Assembly (NCBI GenBank): GCA_947371275.1
Contig: CANBOV010000030.1
Span: forward strand, 1-32,325
DNA from: Flavobacteriaceae bacterium
GTDB taxonomy: Bacteria; Bacteroidota; Bacteroidia; Flavobacteriales; Flavobacteriaceae
Length of the DNA: 32,325 bases
Direction of reading: 5' to 3'
The position numbers were made by a program, and so were the translations under genes. A model generated the notes under the pieces. It saw nothing but the letters and a program-made list of their open reading frames with translations, made no database searches and had not been told where the DNA came from. This document shows positions 18,747 through 28,213 of this stretch, one piece after another. Position 1 is the stretch's first letter, and each line of letters opens with the position of its first letter.

Positions 18747-18790
18747 GATATAGTACTGATATAGTACTGATATAGTACTGATATAGCATG
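18747..18790 (+). repeat. 11-nt tandem repeat (GATATAGTACT)x3 plus terminal variant GATATAGCATG
   Basis: gatatagtact gatatagtact gatatagtact gatatagcatg read directly in the sufA/MBL intergenic region. Confidence 0.97.
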
Positions 18791-18907
18791 CTAACTTTTA
18801 CGCTTAAGTTAATTAATGACTAATGAAACAAACCATTTCTGTGCTCTTAAAAGGAAAATAAGTTTCCAATCTCCATTATTTTACTATAAATTGTATTTTT
18901 ACCAAAA

Positions 18908-19777
18908 ATGAATACCATGAAAATATACCCTATTGAAGCCGGTAACTTCAAGTTAGACGGAGGTGCCATGTTTGGTGTTGTTCCTAAAACCATTTGGAAT
19001 AAAACCAACCCCGCCGATGATAATAACCTTATAGATATAGCCGCGCGTTGCCTACTCCTTGAAGAAGGAAACCGATTAATTTTAATCGATACGGGTATGG
19101 GTACTAAACAATCTGATAAATTCTTTGGCTATTATTCCCTGTGGGGAACCCATTCACTGGATGGCTCCTTAGCGAAATTTGGATTCCATCGCGATGACAT
19201 AACTGATGTTTTCATGACCCATCTTCACTTTGATCATTGTGGCGGAAGCGTCAATTGGAATGCTGACAAAACGGGTTACGAAGTAGCCTTCAAAAATGCC
19301 AAATTTTGGACCAATGAAAACCATTGGGATTGGGCCATTAAGCCCAACCCTAGAGAAAAAGCGTCCTTTCTTACCGAAAACATACTGCCGATGCAAGAAA
19401 GTGGCCAACTTTATTTCATCCAGAAACCCCAAGAAGATTACCAAGCAAAATCCGAATTGGACTTTGGCATCTTCTTTGTCGACGGACATACCGAAAAAAT
19501 GATGCTCCCTCATATTCAGTACCAAGACAAAACCATCGTGTTTTGCGCCGACTTAATTCCAACAGCAGGACACTTACCCTTACCCTATGTTATGGGCTAT
19601 GATACTCGACCCTTATTAACCCTGCCCGAAAAAGCAAAGTTTCTTCACAAAGCAGTTGAAAACAATTATTATTTGTGGCTAGAACATGATGCCCACAACC
19701 AAATCATCACTGTAGAAAATACAGAGAAAGGAATTCGTTTAAAAGAGATATTCCGCTGTGAAGATATCTTAACATAG
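18908..19777 (+). CDS. MBL-fold metallo-hydrolase (lactonase-like)
   Basis: TDVFMTHLHFDHCGGSVNW HxHxDH motif; LILIDTGMGTK; DGHTEKMMLPHI. Start may be 18917. Confidence 0.88.
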   Translation: MNTMKIYPIEAGNFKLDGGAMFGVVPKTIWNKTNPADDNNLIDIAARCLLLEEGNRLILIDTGMGTKQSDKFFGYYSLWGTHSLDGSLAKFGFHRDDITDVFMTHLHFDHCGGSVNWNADKTGYEVAFKNAKFWTNENHWDWAIKPNPREKASFLTENILPMQESGQLYFIQKPQEDYQAKSELDFGIFFVDGHTEKMMLPHIQYQDKTIVFCADLIPTAGHLPLPYVMGYDTRPLLTLPEKAKFLHKAVENNYYLWLEHDAHNQIITVENTEKGIRLKEIFRCEDILT

Positions 19778-19845
19778 TGTTAATCATATGTATCCTTGTA
19801 ACAAATCCAATTATTTTTATACCCATTCTTTAAAATCAATATCAA

Positions 19846-21423
19846 ATGAAATTAATTAAAATAGCTGTATTATCCTTGTTTTCATTAGCAATGACAGCGC
19901 AAACGGTTGATAAAACATTAGCCAAAAAAACACCACTTACCGAAAATGAATTACAACGCTGGAGCCACTTAGATCTCATTAAAGATTCCATCCCGGGCAT
20001 GAGTGTTGATAGAGCATACGCTGAATTATTAAAAAGCAAAAAAGGCACTAAAGTTATCGTGGGGGTAATAGATTCAGGAGTCGATATCGATCACGATGAT
20101 TTAAAATCGGTAATTTGGACCAATAAAAAAGAAATCCCCGGAAATGGCATTGACGATGATAAAAATGGTTATATAGATGATGTACACGGTTGGAATTTCT
20201 TAGGGGAATCTAACAATGAAAACCTGGAATTGGTGCGCATCATCAAAAAAGTCGATGATGGATCTGAAACATACAAAGCAGCACTAGCCGACTATGAAAA
20301 GAAGAATGATAAAATGGGAAAAGAAAAGTTTCAAGTAGACTTCATTGTAGCAGCCGATAAAAACGTGCGCGAGTATTTAAAAAAAGACGATTACAATGCC
20401 GAAGATGTAAACAGCATCAATACTACAGATAAAAAAATATACCAAAGCAAAATGGTGATGTTGTCGATGATTGAACAGGCAGGCACAGGCTTCCGTGATG
20501 AAATAAACGACTACAAAGAGTACATCTACGACCAAGCCAATTTTAATTTAAACAAAGAGTTTGATGGTAGAAAACCTGTAGGGGATAATCCTGATGATTT
20601 CACAGATAAAAAATACGGAAACAATGTAGTGTATTCAAAAGACCGTAAAGACTCGTTGCACGGAACTCACGTAGCGGGTATCATCGCTCAAGTAAGAGGG
20701 AATGGTATTGGAGGTGACGGAGTAGCAACCAATGTAGAAATTCTACCGGTAAGAGCCGTACCTAATGGGGACGAATATGACAAAGACATCGCTTTAGCGA
20801 TTCGATATGCTGTAGATAATGGCGCCAAAGTCATCAACGGTAGTTTCGGAAAAGATTATTCCCCTCACAAAGAATGGGTTTGGGATGCCATGAAATATGC
20901 CGAAAGTAAAGATGTATTATTGGTTTTTGCTGCTGGTAATGATGGAAAAGATATTGATGTCGAGCCTAGTTTCCCAGCTGATACCAAAGATAAAAAAACA
21001 GAAATCACTAAAAACGTATTAACTATAGGGGCTTTAGACAACGCCTTTGGTGAAAATATGATAGCTGATTTTTCTAATTATGGTCAAAAAAATGTAGACA
21101 TCTTTTCTCCAGGTGTGAAAATTTACGCTACGGTTCCCGATAATAAATTCAAATACGAGCAAGGTACTTCTATGGCCTCTCCTAATGTTGCTGGTGTTGC
21201 TGCCTTAATCCGTTCGTTTTACCCAAATTTAAAAGCAGCTCAAGTAAAACAAATCATCATGCAATCGGGTACGGCTATCAATTTTGATGTGGTCGTGGGG
21301 AAAACTGCCGAGAAAATGCCATTTTCTAAAACCTGTGTTTCTGGTAAAATTGTCAATGCCTACAACGCATTAAAATTGGCTGACAAACTTTCTAATAAAA
21401 CCAAAAAGAATCCTAAATTATAA
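19846..21423 (+). CDS. S8 family serine peptidase (subtilisin-like)
   Basis: GVIDSGVDIDHDDL (Asp), HGTHVAGIIAQ (His), GTSMASPNVAGVAALI (Ser); signal peptide. Confidence 0.95.
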   Translation: MKLIKIAVLSLFSLAMTAQTVDKTLAKKTPLTENELQRWSHLDLIKDSIPGMSVDRAYAELLKSKKGTKVIVGVIDSGVDIDHDDLKSVIWTNKKEIPGNGIDDDKNGYIDDVHGWNFLGESNNENLELVRIIKKVDDGSETYKAALADYEKKNDKMGKEKFQVDFIVAADKNVREYLKKDDYNAEDVNSINTTDKKIYQSKMVMLSMIEQAGTGFRDEINDYKEYIYDQANFNLNKEFDGRKPVGDNPDDFTDKKYGNNVVYSKDRKDSLHGTHVAGIIAQVRGNGIGGDGVATNVEILPVRAVPNGDEYDKDIALAIRYAVDNGAKVINGSFGKDYSPHKEWVWDAMKYAESKDVLLVFAAGNDGKDIDVEPSFPADTKDKKTEITKNVLTIGALDNAFGENMIADFSNYGQKNVDIFSPGVKIYATVPDNKFKYEQGTSMASPNVAGVAALIRSFYPNLKAAQVKQIIMQSGTAINFDVVVGKTAEKMPFSKTCVSGKIVNAYNALKLADKLSNKTKKNPKL

Positions 21424-21432
21424 TTCAAATTA

Positions 21433-21455
21433 GGAAGGTTCGCCTTCCTTTTTTT
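21433..21455 (+). terminator. Intrinsic terminator with UUCG tetraloop
   Basis: GGAAGG TTCG CCTTCC TTTTTTT. Confidence 0.88.
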
Positions 21456-21467
21456 ATTTTGTAGTAT

Positions 21468-23354
21468 ATGAAAAACTACCTATTATACAGCTTTCTTTTG
21501 CTGAGCATTTCGGTTTCTTTTGCCCAATCCAGTAGCTATTGGCAACAACACGTTGATTACAAAATGAACGTGACAATGAACGTCAAAAACTACCAGTATA
21601 AAGGCAATCAAGAATTGGTCTATACCAACAATTCCCCTGATACCTTGCGCCGCGTGTATTACCACCTTTACAATAATGCATTCCAACCCGGCAGCGAGAT
21701 GGATGCCCGTTTGCAAAACATAGCCGACCCCGACAGTCGCATGGTCAACAAAATCAAAAATGCAGAGGGGAAAGAGGTCAAAGAAAGCCGCATCGCTACG
21801 TTAAAACCAAACGAAATTGGGTATTTGAAAATAACCAACTTCAAGCAAGACGGCATTTTTGCCAATGCCAAGGAGGTGGGAACCGTTTTAGAAGTAGATT
21901 TAGCCCAACCACTTCTACCTGGAAAATCTACGATTCTTACACTTGATTTTGACGGACAAGTACCCGTGCAAATAAGACGCTCAGGACGTAACAATAAAGA
22001 AGGCGTAGAATTATCTATGGCACAATGGTATCCAAAAATAGCCGAGTTTGACTTTGAAGGTTGGCATGCCGACCCCTATATTGCCCGAGAATTTCATGGA
22101 GTATGGGGCAATTTTGATGTCAGCATCACCATTGACAAAGACTATACGCTTGGCGGCAGTGGTTACCTTCAAAATAAAAACGAAATCGGACACGGCTATG
22201 AAGATACCGGGGTAGTCGTTACAATCCCAAAAAAACAAAAAACACTCAACTGGCATTTTATAGCACCCAACGTGCACGACTTTACATGGGCAGCCGATAA
22301 AAACTACGTACACGATGTAGTGCCGACTTCTTTTGGAACTACTTTACATTTTCTATATAAAAACAACCCCTCCCTTATAGAGAATTGGAAATATGCCGAA
22401 CCTAAGACGGTTCAATTAATGCAGTATTACAACACAATTATTGGCAAATACCCTTACGAGCAATACTCTGTTATTCAAGGAGGCGATGGTGGTATGGAAT
22501 ATGCCATGTGTACCCTCATTTTGGGTGAAGGTAAAAAAGAAGGATTGGTGGGATTAATAGCCCACGAAATGGGCCATTCTTGGTTTCAACATGTCTTAGC
22601 TTCCAACGAAAGTAAAAACTTTTGGATGGATGAAGGATTTACTTCATTCTTAGAGGATTCAGGCATGAACGAACTTGCGGATAAGAAAGCTGAGAACCCC
22701 TATGAAGGTGCTTATAAAAGCTATGCGATGATGGCCAACTCTGGCAAAGAGCAACCCATGTCAACCCACGCAGACCGATTCGATTATAACCAAATTTACA
22801 GCATCAGTGCCTACAGCAAAGGAGAAGTATTCCTTAGCCAACTTATCTATTTGATTGGGAAAGAAAACCTAATGAAAACGCTTAAACGCTATTATGCCGA
22901 ATTCAAATTCAAACATCCAACACCAAACGACATTTTGCGAACGGCAGAACGCGTGTCGGGAGCTAATTTAGGTTGGTATCTAACCGACTGGACCCAAACT
23001 ACCAATACAATTGACTATCGAATAAAAAGTGTAGAAAGCGCTAGTGATGGTGTACAAAGAACCGGAATAACATTAGAAAGAGTAGGTAGAACCCCTATGC
23101 CAATGGATGTATTAGTTGAATATACTGATGGTACTCAAGAAAGTTTCTATATTCCCTTGCGCATGATGAGTTACACAAAAGAAAACCCAACACTCGCTAT
23201 CAAAAGAACCTTTTTACCTGATTGGGCTTGGGCCTACCCAACCTATTTTTTCGAAATACCAAAAGGTAAAAATTCCATAAAAAAAATAACCTTAGACCCA
23301 AGCGGACTTATGGCCGATGTGAAACAAGAGAATAATGTTTTTGAAACAAAATAA
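21468..23354 (+). CDS. M1 family metallopeptidase
   Basis: GGMEYAMCTLI (GAMEN-like) and HEMGHSWFQHVLASNESKNFWMDEGFTSFLED (HExxH...E). Confidence 0.93.
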   Translation: MKNYLLYSFLLLSISVSFAQSSSYWQQHVDYKMNVTMNVKNYQYKGNQELVYTNNSPDTLRRVYYHLYNNAFQPGSEMDARLQNIADPDSRMVNKIKNAEGKEVKESRIATLKPNEIGYLKITNFKQDGIFANAKEVGTVLEVDLAQPLLPGKSTILTLDFDGQVPVQIRRSGRNNKEGVELSMAQWYPKIAEFDFEGWHADPYIAREFHGVWGNFDVSITIDKDYTLGGSGYLQNKNEIGHGYEDTGVVVTIPKKQKTLNWHFIAPNVHDFTWAADKNYVHDVVPTSFGTTLHFLYKNNPSLIENWKYAEPKTVQLMQYYNTIIGKYPYEQYSVIQGGDGGMEYAMCTLILGEGKKEGLVGLIAHEMGHSWFQHVLASNESKNFWMDEGFTSFLEDSGMNELADKKAENPYEGAYKSYAMMANSGKEQPMSTHADRFDYNQIYSISAYSKGEVFLSQLIYLIGKENLMKTLKRYYAEFKFKHPTPNDILRTAERVSGANLGWYLTDWTQTTNTIDYRIKSVESASDGVQRTGITLERVGRTPMPMDVLVEYTDGTQESFYIPLRMMSYTKENPTLAIKRTFLPDWAWAYPTYFFEIPKGKNSIKKITLDPSGLMADVKQENNVFETK

Positions 23355-23356
23355 TG

Positions 23357-23386
23357 AAAAAGGCAATCTATAAGGTTGCCCTTTTT
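23357..23386 (+). terminator. Probable intrinsic terminator
   Basis: AAAAAGGCAA-TCTATAAGG-TTGCCCTTTTT. Confidence 0.7.
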
Positions 23387-23429
23387 ATTTGGAATAGAAT
23401 TTGTAGTTTTACCACAAATATTATGCATT

Positions 23430-23843
23430 ATGAAGCACCTTAAAATACTATTTCTTTTGCTTGCTATAGGCTTTGGTATTCAAAACAACTATGGCCAACC
23501 CATCCGATTTAAAACCAGTAGTGTAAGTTTTACCGATAAGAAAACGGATGACACTTGGAATGATTGGTCTGATTTTGTAACCGCTAATGTAGTGGTTACT
23601 CTTGACGCCAAGAAAGATTTAATAACTGTAAATTCTGCAGAAGTTCAAGCTTTTAAAATTAAAGCCTACGGAGAAATAGAAGATAATGAAGAAGTAAACA
23701 TCGTTCCTTTTGAATGTGTTGACAATAAGTTTTCAAAATGTAAAATATTCATCATTACTAAGAAAAAGGAAAATAACCGTATGCAGATTTACATCAATTA
23801 TAACGAAGTAAAATTTGTTTACAACATCTACAACGATAAATAA
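23430..23843 (+). CDS. Hypothetical exported protein
   Basis: Signal peptide MKHLKILFLLLAIGFGIQNNYGQ; adjoins rnpA; no recognised domain. Confidence 0.7.
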   Translation: MKHLKILFLLLAIGFGIQNNYGQPIRFKTSSVSFTDKKTDDTWNDWSDFVTANVVVTLDAKKDLITVNSAEVQAFKIKAYGEIEDNEEVNIVPFECVDNKFSKCKIFIITKKKENNRMQIYINYNEVKFVYNIYNDK

Positions 23844-23846
23844 TAC

Positions 23847-24233
23847 ATGGATAATTCCTATCCTACAGCTGAAAAACTCAAAAGCAAAAAATTAATAGAC
23901 CGATTGTTTACTGAAGGAAAATCAGTGAGCAAGTACCCTTTGCGTTTAGTTTATTGCACTTTTGATTATGAAGATAAGGTGCCAATTAAGATAGGTGTTT
24001 CTGTTTCAAAAAAGTATTTTAAACTGGCCGTAGAGCGTAATTATTATAAACGAGTACTACGAGAATGTTACCGATTGAATAAAACCCTTTTAACCGAGAA
24101 TTTAGAAGGTAAATATTGTTGTATGTTTTTCTATCAAACTAAAGAAAAACTCTCTTATGCCGAAATAAATGAAAAAACGGTGCTGCTGTTTGAGAAATTC
24201 ATTAAGACGCTACAAGAAGAAAAAAAATGTTAA
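23847..24233 (+). CDS. rnpA: Ribonuclease P protein component
   Basis: EKLKSKKLIDRLFTEGKSVSKYPLRLVY; IGVSVSKKYFKLAVERNYYKRVLRECYRLNK. Confidence 0.93.
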   Translation: MDNSYPTAEKLKSKKLIDRLFTEGKSVSKYPLRLVYCTFDYEDKVPIKIGVSVSKKYFKLAVERNYYKRVLRECYRLNKTLLTENLEGKYCCMFFYQTKEKLSYAEINEKTVLLFEKFIKTLQEEKKC

Positions 24234-24282
24234 CTGAAAACCGAATACCACTCGTTTGCAGTAAATTAGACCACTACTTAAC

Positions 24283-25938
24283 ATGAAAAACAAAAGAGCT
24301 ATGTACTCCAAAATAAAAAAAAGATATTGTATTGCCTTCATATTGAGTGTTTTTCTCTTTGTAGGTGTAAGTTTCAAAGATGATTTATTTGAAATTTCTA
24401 AGCAAATAGAAATCTTTACTACGGTATACAAAACCATCAATCAAAATTATGTTGAAGAAACCAATCCGTCGCAACTAATGGATAAGGCCATTAAAAGTAT
24501 GTTGGCCGATTTAGACCCTTATACCAATTACTTCAACGAACAAGATGTCATTAAGTTCAAGATAAATAATACAGGAGAGTACACAGGTATTGGCGCTTTG
24601 ATTACTAGAAAAGAAGATAAACTGATCATCAAGGAGCCTTATAAGGGATACCCTGCTGATAAAGCTGGATTGAAAGCTGGAGATGAAATTATTCAAATAG
24701 GAGACGTTCGTTTGTCTGATTTTAAAGACGATGCTTCGCAATTAATGAAAGGGGCCAAGAACACCAAAATTGACATCAAATATTTACGTCAAGGCAAACC
24801 TATGTCTACACAATTAATTTTGGACGAAGTAGATGTAAAAGCGGTGCCTTTTTATGGGAAAATTGATGATAAAACCGGGTATATCGTATTGTCGCAATTC
24901 AATGCGAAAGCTTCTGCAGAAACAAAAGAAGCCCTAGAAAAATTAAAAGAGCAAGGCGCCACACAAATTGTTTTGGATTTACGTGGTAACCCAGGGGGGC
25001 TTTTGAATGAAGCGGTAAATATTTGTGGTTTATTTGTGCCTAAAGGAGAAACTATAGTAACCACTAAATCCAAAAACTCCAAATTCAACAACACCAATAA
25101 AACCTCTCGTGAACCCATAGATACTGAAATTCCGTTGACCATTATCGTAGACGGCAAGAGTGCTTCGGCTTCAGAAATAGTATCGGGTGCTTTGCAGGAT
25201 TTAGATCGGGCGGTAATTATTGGCAGTAGAAGTTATGGAAAAGGATTGGTACAAAGACCATTTGATTTGGTTTACAATACACAAGTAAAAGTTACCATTG
25301 CTAAATATTATACCCCTTCTGGAAGATGCATACAAGCCTTGGATTATGCACACAAAGATACTAATGGTAAAGCCATCCGTACGGATGCTAAAAATTATAA
25401 TGCCTTCCAGACCAAAAAAGGAAGGACCGTTTATGATGGAGGGGGAATACTACCCGATGTAGTTTTAGAAAACACTAAAACGAGCGCCATCGCTGAGGCT
25501 TTACAAAAGAACGATGCCATTTTTAATTATGCCACTTACTATTATTACAAAAATCCAAACCTTGGGGATAAAATTCCAAGTATTACTGATGCGGATATTG
25601 CCGATTTTAAAGCCTTTATCAAAAAAGAAAAGATAGCGTTCGATACGGAAACCGAAGTTGCTTTAAAAAACACTTTAGAAAAAGCCAAAAAAGAAAATGT
25701 TGATGATGCTATTACGGCTGAATACCAGCAATTAGTGTCTGCTTTAGAAAAAAGTGAAGAAACTTTAATTGATAAAAACAAAACTGAAATAAAAAATTTA
25801 CTTTTGGACGAAATTATCAAACGCTATCAGTATAAAGAAGGTTTGTATCAATATTACATTAAAAATAATTTTGAAATTAAAAAGGCAGTGGAAGTATTAA
25901 ATGACAAGGCCGGCTACAATAAGATTCTAAAAATATAG
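24283..25938 (+). CDS. S41 family C-terminal processing peptidase with PDZ domain
   Basis: GYPADKAGLKAGDEIIQIGD (PDZ); VLDLRGNPGGLLNEAVNI; DGKSASASEIVSGALQDLDRAVIIGSRSYGKGLVQ. Confidence 0.94.
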   Translation: MKNKRAMYSKIKKRYCIAFILSVFLFVGVSFKDDLFEISKQIEIFTTVYKTINQNYVEETNPSQLMDKAIKSMLADLDPYTNYFNEQDVIKFKINNTGEYTGIGALITRKEDKLIIKEPYKGYPADKAGLKAGDEIIQIGDVRLSDFKDDASQLMKGAKNTKIDIKYLRQGKPMSTQLILDEVDVKAVPFYGKIDDKTGYIVLSQFNAKASAETKEALEKLKEQGATQIVLDLRGNPGGLLNEAVNICGLFVPKGETIVTTKSKNSKFNNTNKTSREPIDTEIPLTIIVDGKSASASEIVSGALQDLDRAVIIGSRSYGKGLVQRPFDLVYNTQVKVTIAKYYTPSGRCIQALDYAHKDTNGKAIRTDAKNYNAFQTKKGRTVYDGGGILPDVVLENTKTSAIAEALQKNDAIFNYATYYYYKNPNLGDKIPSITDADIADFKAFIKKEKIAFDTETEVALKNTLEKAKKENVDDAITAEYQQLVSALEKSEETLIDKNKTEIKNLLLDEIIKRYQYKEGLYQYYIKNNFEIKKAVEVLNDKAGYNKILKI

Positions 25939-25939
25939 T

Positions 25940-26752
25940 ATGAAGTTTTTAAAATATTTGCCATTATTATTTTTCGGTTTACTACACGCACAAGAAGAAG
26001 TTGTTCATTCTGTCTATTTTGATTTTGACAAATTTGCTTTGAATGACAAACAAGTCAACGAAGCCGTTGATTTTATCAAAAAAACTGATTCTACACGAAT
26101 TGAATCCATTCAAATATATGGTTATACGGATGATGTAGGTAAAGATGCTTATAATTACAAATTGTCTACTAAACGAGCTGCGGCTATTCAAAACAAGTTT
26201 ATTGAAAACGGCATCAAAAGTAAAATTATTGTTACTATAGAAGGGAAAGGGCGTATCTTGATAGATGATGATATAGTAGAAAATCTTCCTGAAAAAAGAT
26301 CTAAAAACCGTCGTGTCGATGTAGTTTTAAACTTAAGACCATTGCCTAAAATTGAGATTCCTGGATTTTTTAATACGATTCAAAAACACCATATTGTGGG
26401 AGATCATATTTATCTTGACAATGTATTATTTGAAAGAGGCAGCAGTAAACTGACATTTAAAACTAAAACAGAACTGGATAAAATAGCTCGATTATTATTG
26501 AAATATAAAAATCTAGAATTTGAGGTACAAGGCCATGTATGTTGTACACCACCTTACCAAAAAGAAGCTATTGACATGGATACTAAAAAACGTCAATTGT
26601 CAATTAACAGAGCACAGTCTGTTTACAAATATTTGATTTTTAAGAAGATTGCAAAAGAACGTATGACTTTTAAAGGTTATGGCAATACCGTTCCTTTAGG
26701 AAAAGGATCTGAATATGATCGAAGAGTAGAATTGGTAATTTCAAAAATCTAA
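25940..26752 (+). CDS. OmpA-family protein with two tandem OmpA-like domains
   Basis: Domain 1 VYFDFDKFALNDKQ...GYTDDVGKDAYNYKLSTKRAAAIQN...KNRRVDVVL; domain 2 VLFERGSSKLTFKTKTELDKIARLL...GHVCCTPPYQ...RQLSINRAQSVYKYL...YDRRVELVI. Confidence 0.87.
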   Translation: MKFLKYLPLLFFGLLHAQEEVVHSVYFDFDKFALNDKQVNEAVDFIKKTDSTRIESIQIYGYTDDVGKDAYNYKLSTKRAAAIQNKFIENGIKSKIIVTIEGKGRILIDDDIVENLPEKRSKNRRVDVVLNLRPLPKIEIPGFFNTIQKHHIVGDHIYLDNVLFERGSSKLTFKTKTELDKIARLLLKYKNLEFEVQGHVCCTPPYQKEAIDMDTKKRQLSINRAQSVYKYLIFKKIAKERMTFKGYGNTVPLGKGSEYDRRVELVISKI

Positions 26753-27199
26753 TTATTCTTTTTTCATTTCAATATGCGGTATATCGTCTTCTAGATACAT
26801 TTCGCTTGTTTGAATAAACCCATGACTTTCGTAGAAATTCTTTAAATATAATTGGGCTGAAATCGTAATATTAGTTTCATTTAATTCAGTTTTCATGAAA
26901 CGGATTGCTTCCTTCATTAAAAGATGTCCCAGTTGTTTTGCTCTATGACTTGGCTTTACAACCACCCTTCCTATTGATGCTTGTTTGAAATAATCGTTCG
27001 GTTTGAATAAACGAGCATAAGCTACTATAAAGTCATTATCAAGCCCGATTAAGTGTAATGCCTTACCGTCTTTCCCATCAATGTCCTGATAAACGCAGTT
27101 TTGCTCCACCACAAAGACCTCGCTACGCAATTGCAACAAATCATATATCTCAACTGCAGAAAGTGTCTCAAATCGCTTTATTTTCCATTCTAGGCTCAT
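26753..27199 (-). CDS. GNAT family N-acetyltransferase (ElaA-like)
   Basis: LLQLRSEVFVVEQNCVYQDIDGKDGKALHLIG; IGRVVVKPSHRAKQLGHLLMKEAI. Confidence 0.9.
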   Translation of the reverse strand: MSLEWKIKRFETLSAVEIYDLLQLRSEVFVVEQNCVYQDIDGKDGKALHLIGLDNDFIVAYARLFKPNDYFKQASIGRVVVKPSHRAKQLGHLLMKEAIRFMKTELNETNITISAQLYLKNFYESHGFIQTSEMYLEDDIPHIEMKKE

Positions 27200-27203
27200 G
27201 TTC

Positions 27204-28193
27204 TTATTTTTTGATTTGTATTGATTTGATAATGGATTCTAATTCGAACATCAAGTCTCTTTTTTCTTTGGAGGGAGCATAACAGAACCCTTCTAACACT
27301 AGGATGCGACTATGGGCTTTATCAAATATGCAATAATTTATAAATGGTCCAGACATGAAATCATTTTTCATTTGCCAGGTACCTTTGGTTTCAAAGGTTT
27401 TATTTCCAGCCAATACAATTTTAGAAAAATAAGGAGAATAGGCTTCTTCCGTAACCATTATCGTTCCTTTATCGGAACCGTGGATGTAGCGTTGACCTAT
27501 GGAGTCACGGGTTTGAATAATATCTTTAACGGCATATTTGGGTCTGATGCTCTTCCAAGGAATTTCATAGATGATAATGCTGGTATTGCCTCCTGTGATT
27601 TCACTTTTTAGCCAAATGAAATTATGGCGGCGCATCACATATTCATATTTCTTCGGAATTATTAAATCAACCCCAAACTTTTTTTGGACTCTCTTAGTGT
27701 TTAAGAGAGAATCTTTGAGAGCCTTTTGTTCTTGAGCAATTTCAGTATTGCGCATTTTTTGAATTATCGCAGGGGTGTTTTTTTCTAAAAGTTGGAGTAT
27801 TTCAAAGGCGGTTCTTCCTGAAATATGTATTGCATTTTGAGGGGAAGCAAATTCGTTTTCTTTTATTTCAAACTTGTTTTCAGTATCTTTTTTGATAATG
27901 ATGATGTTGCGACTGTTAGTTGAATAGCCTTCGAAGAGTTTTACGGGATATTGATTGATGCTGAAGAGTGGTTCTTCTTGGGGTAGACCCAATACAGGGG
28001 AAGCAAATTTATTTCGGATGCTGTCACCTACTTCACCACTCCAGAGTTGGTCATCAATAATTACAGAAATAGTATTTATGGCAGCGGCCGATTCGTCGGG
28101 AAATTTATCGTTTTTGAATGAGCATGAGCACATTACACACGAAAGGGAAAGCCATAAAAAAAGGGTTTTATTCATAAGATAAATAAAACCCAA
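27204..28193 (-). CDS. DUF4837-type lipoprotein
   Basis: Lipobox-like LSLSCVMCSCS; IDDQLWSGEVGDSIRNKFASPVLGLPQEEPLFSINQ; GPFINYCIFDKAHSRILVLEGFCYAPSKEKRDLMFELESIIKSI. Confidence 0.75.
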   Translation of the reverse strand: MGFIYLMNKTLFLWLSLSCVMCSCSFKNDKFPDESAAAINTISVIIDDQLWSGEVGDSIRNKFASPVLGLPQEEPLFSINQYPVKLFEGYSTNSRNIIIIKKDTENKFEIKENEFASPQNAIHISGRTAFEILQLLEKNTPAIIQKMRNTEIAQEQKALKDSLLNTKRVQKKFGVDLIIPKKYEYVMRRHNFIWLKSEITGGNTSIIIYEIPWKSIRPKYAVKDIIQTRDSIGQRYIHGSDKGTIMVTEEAYSPYFSKIVLAGNKTFETKGTWQMKNDFMSGPFINYCIFDKAHSRILVLEGFCYAPSKEKRDLMFELESIIKSIQIKK

Positions 28194-28213
28194 ATTTATA
28201 GAAGATTTTCGGA

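Noticed and set aside
18747-18790. CRISPR array
   Set aside because: Units are 11 nt with no spacers; no cas genes nearby.
18580-18907. Possible tRNA or small RNA in the large intergenic region
   Set aside because: No cloverleaf, CCA or terminator-like structure seen on either strand by eye.
23847-24233. rnpA away from rpmH/dnaA as an anomaly
   Set aside because: To my knowledge rnpA followed by an S41 peptidase gene is a usual arrangement in Flavobacteria.
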